A stretch of 64,000 bases of DNA. Source: Methylobacterium sp. Leaf465. Lineage in GTDB: Bacteria; Pseudomonadota; Alphaproteobacteria; Rhizobiales; Beijerinckiaceae. The notes beneath the pieces are model-generated. The model was not told the DNA's origin, searched no databases, and saw only the letters and a list, made by a program, of their open reading frames with translations. A program made the translations under genes and the position numbers. Positions 33,226 through 40,444 of the stretch are shown here, piece after piece. Every line of letters begins with the position of its first letter. Position 1 is the first letter of the stretch. The stretch spans positions 215,667-279,666 of the forward strand of contig NZ_LMRA01000044.1 of the NCBI RefSeq assembly GCF_001424705.1. The letters are read 5' to 3'.

Positions 33226-35372
33226 GCCGCCCCCATCGTGAGTGCCGGTACAGGCATCTCGACCGGATGCGCAGGTGCCGCATGAGCCAGCATGATCCGG
33301 TCGACATCCTTGGCTGAGAGGTAGCCCGCCTCGGCAAGTTCCAAGGCGATCGCCCGCAGCGCCGGCGTTTGTGTCTCGAGGACGGCACGGGCTCGCGCAT
33401 AAGCCCCACGCAGCCGTTCGGCCACCGTCTCGACGAGACCATGGGCGAGGTAGAGCGGGCTATCCGTCGGGTCGACGTAGTACGGTCCCAGCTTGCCGAG
33501 CCCGAACTGCAGATCGATGTTGCGGGCAAGTTCTGTCGCCTGGGCGAGGTCCGAGCCCGAGCCTAAGCTGCTGCCGATCGAGATGTCGCCGAACGTGATC
33601 TCCTCGGCCGCGCGTCCGGCGAGCAGCATGGCGAGCGCCACCTCGAGCTTCGGGAGCGTCGCAGCACCATCGACTGGAGGCTCGAACTGGGCTTCGCCAC
33701 CGCCGTCGTGAAGCGAGAGGTCGACGATTGCACTGTGGCCGAGGGACAGGCTCACGATCGCATGGCCCGCCTCGTGGATGGCCGCGCGCCGCCGCGACGC
33801 CTCGGACATCGCGAGCCGCCCCTGGCGGATCTCGGCCAGGATGTCATCGAGACCGATCTGGCGCCCCGCACGCCGCGCGGCCCCCCTGGCTCGGCGCACG
33901 AAGGCTTCGACATCGGCTCCGGTCTTGCCGCGCGCGGCCAGTGCAAGTGGCAGCAATGAAGCCTCGGCCAGCGCGTCGACTCCGAGATGATGCCGGAAGA
34001 TCCTGGCCAGGCTCATCGTGTCCGGCCGCTTGATCGCGATCTCCCGATCAAGGCGGCCGGCTCGTTTCACAGCGGGATCAATCATCTCGGGGTGGTTCGA
34101 GGCCGCGACGACGACCACGCCCGGGCGCTCCTCGACACCGGCGAGCAACTCGAGGAACAGGTTCACGACCTGGGTCCAGTACTGGACATGTTCGCCCCGG
34201 ATCTGTGCGCGGTCCGAGATCCCGTCGAGCTCGTCGATGAACAGGATGCAGGGGGCCTGCGCCCGAGCCTGGGCGAACGCCCTGCGGATCGCCTGCAGGG
34301 TGCCGGAGAGGTAGTCCGAAGCGTTCCACTCCGCGACCGAGGTCGCCACCAAGGGGACGCGCGCGGATTTCGCCAGGGCGCGGGCGAAGCTGGTCTTGCC
34401 GACGCCCGGAGGACCCGACAACAGCAGACCCCGATTGTCAATGTCGGCCCAGGCGAGGCGACCGCCTCGGTAGGCCTGCAGGTCGACGGCAAGGGCCAGG
34501 CCCCAATCCTTGGCCGTCCCATACCCGTCGAGCTCCTCGAGTGACGGGCCCGTCTGGAAGTAGTCGGCCTTGGCGGCCATGACCCGGGCGACCGCATCGA
34601 TGCAGGCATCCGGCGAGGCGGCGCCCCGGAAGGCGATCGGCAGGTCGGCGATGTCGACGGTGCGGACCAGATCGGGATCGATCCGTCGTGTCGGGCATCC
34701 ACCGGTAACCGCTTCGATGACGAGGTCGAGCCCGCTCTGATCCAGGCCCGGGAGTACGATGCGATGCTCGGCCGCGCGCAGGAGATCGCGCGGCAGCTGG
34801 CGCGTGGGATCGGGGGCGACGCCAACGATGGGAACCCGCGCATGGAGCGCAGAGGCGACCATGAGGTTGCCGACATCCGGCCTATGCTCCTTGTGCGAGC
34901 CGTCGCGGATGAGCAGGCCAGCCTGCTTCGCACCCAGAGCAACCGCTCGGTTGCCGCTCAGGTCCATCGCCCGAACCCCCGGCCGGAAGACGCATCTCTC
35001 GAGGACGTCCCGCACCGGCTCGACGAGATCGGGCAGGTGAGTGGTGGTGATGACGACCGGCGCCTCACGCCGCAGCCGCCGCACGAGACCGTCTTCCGCC
35101 TCGATGGCACGCGCGACGAGCACGGCCACCGCGGCGAGATCGGCTGGAATGGGCACGTGCTCGGTCTTCCGCTCGCCCTCGGTTTGCGCCAGGATACGCT
35201 CGACCGGATCGTCACTCTCCAGGTCAAAATCGCAATCCAACCCGAGATCGCCTTTGAGCTTCGTCTTCCTACGCTCCTCCTGCGCGAGGGTTCTCAAGAA
35301 CGCGCGGGCGAGCGCATCGGGCACCTGGGCGTCTGGATGCTGGTCGTTCGGGGTCGTCGAGGACGGCAACAT
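33222..35372 (-). CDS. Soluble FtsH-like AAA+ zinc metalloprotease (M41)
   Basis: A 716-aa fusion with ATG at 35372 behind a GGGAGA site. Residues ~75-270 resemble a degenerate first AAA-like domain without Walker motifs. The active AAA+ module follows, with Walker A GPPGVGKTS (~320-328), Walker B CILFIDELD (~375-383) and the R-finger region AVKRAGRLDREI. The M41 protease domain begins with the zinc motif HEAGH at ~533-537; later LARNIDLQFGLG fits family strands. Unlike housekeeping FtsH there is no transmembrane segment, so it should work in the cytosol. It is coupled to a 60-aa gene. It may be a defence or stress protease; the target is unknown. Confidence 0.85.
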   Translation of the reverse strand: MLPSSTTPNDQHPDAQVPDALARAFLRTLAQEERRKTKLKGDLGLDCDFDLESDDPVERILAQTEGERKTEHVPIPADLAAVAVLVARAIEAEDGLVRRLRREAPVVITTTHLPDLVEPVRDVLERCVFRPGVRAMDLSGNRAVALGAKQAGLLIRDGSHKEHRPDVGNLMVASALHARVPIVGVAPDPTRQLPRDLLRAAEHRIVLPGLDQSGLDLVIEAVTGGCPTRRIDPDLVRTVDIADLPIAFRGAASPDACIDAVARVMAAKADYFQTGPSLEELDGYGTAKDWGLALAVDLQAYRGGRLAWADIDNRGLLLSGPPGVGKTSFARALAKSARVPLVATSVAEWNASDYLSGTLQAIRRAFAQARAQAPCILFIDELDGISDRAQIRGEHVQYWTQVVNLFLELLAGVEERPGVVVVAASNHPEMIDPAVKRAGRLDREIAIKRPDTMSLARIFRHHLGVDALAEASLLPLALAARGKTGADVEAFVRRARGAARRAGRQIGLDDILAEIRQGRLAMSEASRRRAAIHEAGHAIVSLSLGHSAIVDLSLHDGGGEAQFEPPVDGAATLPKLEVALAMLLAGRAAEEITFGDISIGSSLGSGSDLAQATELARNIDLQFGLGKLGPYYVDPTDSPLYLAHGLVETVAERLRGAYARARAVLETQTPALRAIALELAEAGYLSAKDVDRIMLAHAAPAHPVEMPVPALTMGAA

Positions 35373-35827
35373 GGCATGATCTCCCACGGCCGGGCAGCGG
35401 CGCCGGCCGTCAGCGTGAGGGCTGGTTTGGATGCAGCGACGCGGCTGGCTCGACGGAGTCGGAGCGCTCGGCGGGCGTCGGCTTCAGGAGATCGCCTGCT
35501 TCATAGGCGATATCGTCTAATAGAACATATCATGAACAAACGCAAATGCCGGATGGTCTCGCCGATGTGTGACGTTTCGAACGGGCTTCCGCCCGCGGCT
35601 AGGAAGCGAATCAGGCAACTTGGATCGGCATGCTTGATCTTCGGCCGCCGACACGACGGGGTTTCGGCGCCACCCGCTGGTGATGTCGCTGAAGCCTGCG
35701 AGTGTGAACCCACCGACCTTCGACGGCCGGCCATGCAGATGGTGGCAGCCCTCACGGAGCTGCATGTCGATGGATAAATGCCATGCAGGCTGGTGCAGAC
35801 GCGGCCGGAGAGCGGCCCCCAATCCAC
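35373..35827. other. Upstream region of the FtsH-like gene
   Basis: About 455 bp between the protease and the next minus-strand gene, with no convincing gene. The centre (35505-35545) is AT-rich and includes the palindrome CGATATCG and two GAAC/GTTC half-sites, so it may hold the promoter of the minus-strand protease gene. Short frames reading through it have no coding signature. Confidence 0.4.
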
Positions 35828-36520
35828 CTACAATCCGAAGGACGGCCTTCTTCCGATCTCACCGAGCAGATCTCGGAAGTGATCGACCACGTCCCTCAGC
35901 GTGAAACAGCTGCCGTCCTCATGAATGTTCTGGTCCAGAAATCGGACGTCGTCCCGGTGGATATGAATGGCGCGCCCTTTGTCGCCGGCGAAGTACCGCA
36001 TCCGGATCTCGTGGTCGCCGAGACGTGGAACGCGTCCGTCGCGATATTCGCGTTGCAGATGCTGCCAGACCGAATTGAGGAGCGTCTCGGGGTTCTCCAT
36101 TGGCAACGTTCCGGCGACCGCACGGTAGCCCAACCACTCGGAATGCTCGATGGGATCGCGTCGGGCATACTTCCGGTCCAAGATCGACTGGAAGGTCCCG
36201 ACGAAAGCGTGGAAGGATCCTGCGACTCGACGCATGTCGTCTTCGTGCATGCACCACCAGTCTCGCCCGCGAATGATTGTCACCGCCATGCGGATGGGTT
36301 GCCCCACGATCTCGGGTGTGCGTCCGCATTCGGTCATCGCAACCAACCAGTCCCAGGCTTCGGCCAACTGTCCGTGATGGTTGATGCCTAGCAATCTGGA
36401 TATCGCCTTCATGGAGACCCAACGGTCGCCCTCCGCATGCGAAAGTTCGCTGGTGCGATCGTCGATGGCGACGACGTCCGAACCGTTGCCGACACTGATT
36501 GTCGAACCGTCGTTCCACAT
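35828..36520 (-). CDS. Unknown protein with antirepressor-like N-terminus
   Basis: A 230-aa protein from ATG 36520. Residues 25-60 (EGDRWVSMKAISRLLGINHHGQLAEAWDWL) resemble the N-terminal domain of phage P22-type antirepressors, where a short loop precedes an LG(I/V)xxxxQ helix. The rest has tryptophans in DWWCMHEDDMRRVAGSFHAFVGTFQ and a C-terminal acidic/basic mix without motif. It is divergent from the XRE gene 236 bp away, as in regulator/antirepressor pairs. Assignment is tentative. Confidence 0.5.
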   Translation of the reverse strand: MWNDGSTISVGNGSDVVAIDDRTSELSHAEGDRWVSMKAISRLLGINHHGQLAEAWDWLVAMTECGRTPEIVGQPIRMAVTIIRGRDWWCMHEDDMRRVAGSFHAFVGTFQSILDRKYARRDPIEHSEWLGYRAVAGTLPMENPETLLNSVWQHLQREYRDGRVPRLGDHEIRMRYFAGDKGRAIHIHRDDVRFLDQNIHEDGSCFTLRDVVDHFRDLLGEIGRRPSFGL

Positions 36521-36645
36521 GGTTTGCGCCTCCGCGAGAAGCCGAATCGGGAGGGTCGCGAAAAGCCTTGAAAATCGCAAAAATCCGGTCCGACGCGGAA
36601 TCTAGGACGACGCCGTCGAAGCCCGGGTACCTATGCGTCCGGTCG

Positions 36646-36655
36646 GGAACGTTCC
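36646..36655. promoter_or_regulatory. Palindrome in the divergent control region
   Basis: GGAACGTTCC is a perfect 10-bp palindrome. It lies between the divergent genes at 36520 (minus) and 36757 (plus). Related half-sites GAACG and GTTCC recur at 36731-36745. It is a plausible operator for the HTH protein encoded at 36757. Weak on its own, since palindromes this short occur by chance. Confidence 0.4.
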
Positions 36656-36756
36656 TTGTGTCGAAAGAGGCAACAATGCCACTGGAAGGAATGGCCTCGC
36701 GGTGGCATCCTGCCGAAGGGTCACAGTCTCGAACGTCGGTTCCTTGAACGCTCCGC

Positions 36757-37077
36757 ATGAACGGATCCGACTTCAAAAGCAGATTGAAACTGCTCGACCG
36801 AACCCAGGTGGGCTTCGCGCGGGAAAGTGGCGTCGCTCTCCGTACGGTCCACAACTGGGCAGCTTCCGGGCCTCCCGAAGAAGTGGTTCGCCTTCTGGAC
36901 CTCATGGCGCGGCTGGAAAAGCCCTTCGAGTTTCCGATCGAACGAACCGAACCGACGGACTTCTGCGTCGCCGTTGCGGCAGAACTCGACCATCTTTGTC
37001 TTGCCGCCGGAATGAATCGTCGCGACGCCTTCGTTCGGAGCGTAGAAACTTGGCTGGCAAAAAACGGTGCGCTGTGA
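36757..37077 (+). CDS. XRE-family HTH regulator
   Basis: A 106-aa DNA-binding protein. An HTH is visible at residues 12-45 (LLDRTQVGFARESGVALRTVHNWAASGPPEEVVRLLDLM). The second half (FCVAVAAELDHLCLAAGMNRRDAFVRSVETWL) is helical. It is read toward the transposase genes and divergent from the antirepressor-like gene. An inverted repeat overlaps its stop. It may control the cargo or the tns operon. Confidence 0.7.
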   Translation: MNGSDFKSRLKLLDRTQVGFARESGVALRTVHNWAASGPPEEVVRLLDLMARLEKPFEFPIERTEPTDFCVAVAAELDHLCLAAGMNRRDAFVRSVETWLAKNGAL

Positions 37078-37101
37078 ATGTCACTTTGCATCAACATTCA
37101 C
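37074..37101. promoter_or_regulatory. Inverted repeat overlapping the HTH gene stop
   Basis: GTGAATGT (37074-37081) is perfectly complementary to ACATTCAC (37094-37101) with 12 bp between. The first arm contains the TGA stop of the HTH gene. No T-run follows, so an operator for the following gene is as likely as a terminator. The rest of the gap up to the next gene at 37407 is AT-rich up to about 37210 and holds no gene that I can support. Confidence 0.45.
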
Positions 37102-37406
37102 GTCCTTGAAACCCGCAGCGGCACAATCTGATTAATATTACGATCGCAGAAATTCTCATTGCCATAGTTGATGCCGAAATTCACATAACTCAGAAAACGG
37201 CGGGAATCCTGTTGTGAAAGGCCATTTTGGCCTTCATAGTCCGACTGTTCCAGCTTCAAGCTTCGAACATCGACGCCTGACCGAGGTCCACGACAACGAC
37301 CTCTACGATCGATGCAGGCGTGGCAACCCTCGGAACCCCCGGTCGACGAGTAGCCGCCATGGTGCGGATTCGCGTTTCCGATCGGACTCGAAGTGGAGTC
37401 GCGTCA

Positions 37407-38036
37407 ATGTCGCTACGACCAAAGTCCCCGGCCTTGTTCCCCGCGGAGATCGAGAAGAAACCAGATCGCCCCGGCTTCCGGTCGTTCAAGACCACGTCGG
37501 CCGTTTTCTATCCCCAGCGTTGGCACCGCGACCTGCTGATTCAGGCCACGCTGGACCCGAGCATCTCCTTCATCGAACCCGTTCCGGATGCGCGTCAATC
37601 GCTGGATTCATTCAAAGTCTCAGTCTGGTTCGAAGGTCGCAGTCGGCTCCTTGTCGCAGTCCGGAACGCGATCGACCTCGGCGTCTACGCTTCGCTTCCG
37701 GATGCGCTCTCCCTTGATCGTTCGACCGTACTGGACGAACCGCGATGTTCCGTGGCGCGGCAGATCTGGGCCACTCGAACGACGCAAATCTCCCCCGGCG
37801 ATCGGATCAGAATCCTACGCGAATTGTCCGAGAGCGCCGGCGGGGCCCCTCTTGGACGCCTCATCGAATGCGTGAGAAGCAACGATGCCGACCCCGTGGA
37901 CATCGTTCTTGCCCTGGTCTGTTCAGGCCAGGCTGAAGTCGAGCTCGGGGCGCATCTCGCCCCGGATACGCCGATCAGAAGCGCGGCGCGGTCCCAGCCT
38001 CCGGAACGAGGAACGATGCGCGCAACCTTCGTTTGA
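37407..38036 (+). CDS. TnsA-like protein lacking catalytic residues (tentative)
   Basis: A 209-aa protein (ATG 37407 with GGAG before it; an upstream in-frame ATG is at 37359). The segment FYPQRWHRDLLIQATLDPSISFIEPVPDARQSLDSFKVSVWFEGRSRLLVAVR resembles the start of TnsA endonucleases (E..L..D(F/L)L.....P.V..(Y/F)...P....D). The catalytic Glu, the PDF Asp and the QVK Lys seen in the real TnsA at 39607 are not in place. The C-terminal half (ISPGDRIRILRELSESAGGAPLGRLIEC) resembles a winged-helix domain, as in TnsA. A catalytically dead paralogue, perhaps regulatory, is my inference. Confidence 0.45.
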   Translation: MSLRPKSPALFPAEIEKKPDRPGFRSFKTTSAVFYPQRWHRDLLIQATLDPSISFIEPVPDARQSLDSFKVSVWFEGRSRLLVAVRNAIDLGVYASLPDALSLDRSTVLDEPRCSVARQIWATRTTQISPGDRIRILRELSESAGGAPLGRLIECVRSNDADPVDIVLALVCSGQAEVELGAHLAPDTPIRSAARSQPPERGTMRATFV

Positions 38037-38714
38037 ATTTTCGTCACTTTGAGCGCGGCTGTAGCCTTGTCTGCAATTATAGACGCAATTTTCCACATTT
38101 GTTGAATGCTGTTGGCAAGCGACGGATAACGATGTCACGGCAATATCCGAAAAAGCGCTTGTAGCGGACAGGAGTCTGAAGGCATCTTCCAAAAAGTTGC
38201 CTTGAGGACCCGTTCGATGATCCGGTTCGAACTTCCACCAGTCATGCGGAAGCTTGCGCGTCAGGCTTGAGGCCGACCGTCGAACCCCTGTCCGGACAGG
38301 GCCGGCGCTCAGCCGGCCAGCGACTCTTCCGCACCTCCCGCGCCACCGGCGCACGGTGACCTAGCTCTCAATGGGCTAGTACCGGCGGGCCGCCAGACGA
38401 CCATAGCATATCGGTCGAGGCTCCCGACGCTCGAAATTCCCGGCCGCTCCCTGTCCGGACTTTCAGCATCACCCGAACATTCGAATTCTCTGGATCCGTC
38501 TCCGTCATCGCGGGCCGGACTCCGAGATCGGGCCGAATCTCATTCGTACGCTCCGGAACTCGATGCGGACCGGAGCAGCGCTCGATATTCGCCCATGGCC
38601 TACCGGGTCGCAGAGCAAGTATCTACCGAATATAAATTTGGAAAATACTTGATTTGACTTCCTTTCGATCTGGATACCAACGCGCTCGATTCGAGCTTGG
38701 AAGAGGAGTGATCG
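38037..38714. other. Non-coding region upstream of the tns operon, with palindrome
   Basis: About 680 bp without a supported gene. It contains a perfect 16-bp palindrome CCCTGTCCGGACAGGG at 38286-38301 and a partial copy CCCTGTCCGGAC at 38449-38460. An inverted repeat CAAGTAT...ATACTTG (38616-38622 and 38645-38651) lies 64-99 bp before the first small gene of the tns operon and is AT-rich inside, so it is a candidate promoter/operator for that operon. A TTGACT hexamer is at 38654-38659, but no well-spaced -10 box follows. Confidence 0.45.
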
Positions 38715-38888
38715 ATGGTCAGAAATCTCGTCGCAACGTATCGCTACAACGATCGTCCTCGGACCGACAACCTCAGAGTCGATCCATGGAAGATCGATCC
38801 AGTCCGGCCGTTCGCTCAAGATCTGACGGTAGAGCCGACGACGCACGTACGTTGCGAGACGTGGCCGGGCGAAGAGATGCCGAACTAA
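38715..38888 (+). CDS. Small protein A upstream of tnsA (57 aa)
   Basis: A 57-codon gene with a strong ribosome site, AGAGGAG at 38702-38708, spaced correctly before ATG 38715. The peptide begins MVRNLVATYRYNDRPRTDN and ends in an acidic tail (CETWPGEEMPN). It is the first of three short genes leading into tnsA on the same strand. No family recognised; strength of the ribosome site and operon position are the evidence. Confidence 0.5.
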   Translation: MVRNLVATYRYNDRPRTDNLRVDPWKIDPVRPFAQDLTVEPTTHVRCETWPGEEMPN

Positions 38889-39072
38889 AACCGCATCTAA
38901 CGCCTCCGCTCTCGATCGAAGATCAGAAGCCATTGGAACGCCATATAGTTTCAACGACCTAGCGCTTCGATCAGCAGCAGCTTCGAAACTCCAGGCGATT
39001 ATCTGGCTGCATCCCTAGAGTTGCCGGAGATCTGCGACGATCTTTTGAAAACACCCTCTTGAGGAGATATCC

Positions 39073-39246
39073 ATGGCAAAAACCTATGCCGGGCGGCTTC
39101 GGATGAAGTCCAACTTCGAAGTTTGCGAGTCCTACTTCGGATTGTTGGATCCCGAGTTCGAAGGACTATCAGTCGCCGATCCGATGATCGGGACAACGAC
39201 AGGCATGCGGCGCAAGCCGTGGTCCGACGACGGCTTTCTAAGCTGA
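39073..39246 (+). CDS. Small protein B upstream of tnsA (57 aa)
   Basis: A 57-aa peptide beginning MAKTYAGRLRMKSNFEVCES and containing YFGLLDPEFEGLSVADPM. The ATG at 39073 follows GAGGAG (39061-39066). Its composition (acidic centre, basic KPW near the end) is unlike shadow frames. Same strand and operon as small proteins A and C; function unknown. Confidence 0.5.
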   Translation: MAKTYAGRLRMKSNFEVCESYFGLLDPEFEGLSVADPMIGTTTGMRRKPWSDDGFLS

Positions 39247-39322
39247 ACGCATGCCCCGTCCCCGGCGTCGCCAGGGGACGGGATCCGCGGCAGGACCTTG
39301 CCAACATCCCAGGAGGATCACG

Positions 39323-39610
39323 ATGCACGACGAAATTCCTGCACCCAAGATCGATGGATGGGGCGCACCCTCGACCCCGGAGATGTTCGACGGGAATGCC
39401 AACTGGCACTCCAAAACGTCGGAACCGTCTGCTGGCCGATCGATGTCCGGCCTTCCACCACCACGAGTTGCCGCTGCGCCGGCGATCGCGCGCAGGCGGC
39501 CTGCATCCCGCACGATACTCCCGATCGATAGTTCGGTCGCTCGATCGAGCGACCAGTCGCAGCACTGCTTCCATTCGCGTCCGATCAACAGAAGGAAAAG
39601 ACGACGATGA
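39323..39610 (+). CDS. Small protein C, coupled to tnsA (95 aa)
   Basis: A perfect AGGAGG site at 39311-39316 precedes ATG 39323. The 95-aa product begins MHDEIPAPKIDGWGAPSTPE and ends in a highly basic tail (PINRRKRRR). Its stop overlaps the tnsA start (ATGA at 39607-39610), so tnsA translation is probably coupled to this gene. The basic tail may bind nucleic acid. Not a known Tn7 protein. Confidence 0.6.
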   Translation: MHDEIPAPKIDGWGAPSTPEMFDGNANWHSKTSEPSAGRSMSGLPPPRVAAAPAIARRRPASRTILPIDSSVARSSDQSQHCFHSRPINRRKRRR

Positions 39611-40356
39611 TCGCTTTTCGTCCCAAGGAATTACAGAGGATAACCGGAGTACGCGCAGCAAGCAGGAAGACGAACCGCGCGAGTTTCTGCGGCGTCGTTC
39701 CGTGGTTCGACCTCGAAAACCTGATGGGCGCATCAAGGAGCGACGGCACGTCCTTCGAGGGCATCATCGAGTTCGAGTCTTTGCTCGAGCATGATTTTCT
39801 CGTCCTGACCCGCTCGGATGGTATCACCACGGAAGTTCGCCCGCAGCCGCGAAAGGTGGACTGGTTCGATCTGCGCTCGCGGAAATGGCGCGTCCACATT
39901 CCCGACTTCGCAGTCGTGCGCCGAGGCTGTTCGCGGCCGATCTATGTGCAAGTCAAACCCAAGGTCAAAGCAGACGTGCTGGCCGAGGAACTTGGCCTGA
40001 TCGCTGACGAATTTCATCGTCAGAACCTCCCCTTCGAGGTTTGGACCGAAGTGGAGATCCGCCGTCAGCCGGTCTTCGGCAATGCCGAGCTGTTGTTCGA
40101 GCATTGTGGTCCCAGGGAGGACGTCGAAGCCCTCGACCGGGTGCGAGAGGTACTGCGAAATGCTCCTCGAACGGTGAAGACGATGGCACAGATCAAGGAA
40201 GCCAGTGGTATCGGTGGACGGACGCTCGGCGCCGTTCTGCGTCTTCACATACTTCGCGAGGTCGCACTCGACCTCGAGAAGCCGATCGACGATCGAGCCC
40301 TCGTACGCTCCGTCCGCGTGATCCGAGATCCAGCTGCCGACCAGCGTGCAGTTTGA
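39607..40356 (+). CDS. tnsA: TnsA-like transposon endonuclease
   Basis: A 249-aa Tn7-type TnsA. It cuts the 5' ends of the element so that TnsA plus TnsB excise it cleanly. The restriction-enzyme-like catalytic residues are visible: Glu57 in IEFESLLEHDFL, Asp100 in VHIPDFAVV and Gln115-x-Lys117 in YVQVKPK. A C-terminal winged-helix domain (MAQIKEASGIGGRTLGAVLRLHILREVALDL) matches the TnsA part that binds TnsC. It begins with an ATGA overlap to a small gene and is 88 bp before tnsB. Confidence 0.88.
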   Translation: MIAFRPKELQRITGVRAASRKTNRASFCGVVPWFDLENLMGASRSDGTSFEGIIEFESLLEHDFLVLTRSDGITTEVRPQPRKVDWFDLRSRKWRVHIPDFAVVRRGCSRPIYVQVKPKVKADVLAEELGLIADEFHRQNLPFEVWTEVEIRRQPVFGNAELLFEHCGPREDVEALDRVREVLRNAPRTVKTMAQIKEASGIGGRTLGAVLRLHILREVALDLEKPIDDRALVRSVRVIRDPAADQRAV

Positions 40357-40444
40357 ACGAGTCGAGCGATCCGGTTCGGAAGATAGCGACAGTCGATCTT
40401 CCTAAAAGATGCACCGCACGAAGCGCGAACACCGAAGGTAAGCT

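Noticed and set aside
35501..35827. Minus-strand 108-residue frame upstream of the FtsH-like gene
   Set aside because: Several frames open on both strands; no motif; region looks like control DNA.
38505..38954. Minus-strand 149-residue frame
   Set aside because: Overlaps small protein A, which has the better ribosome site; no motif.
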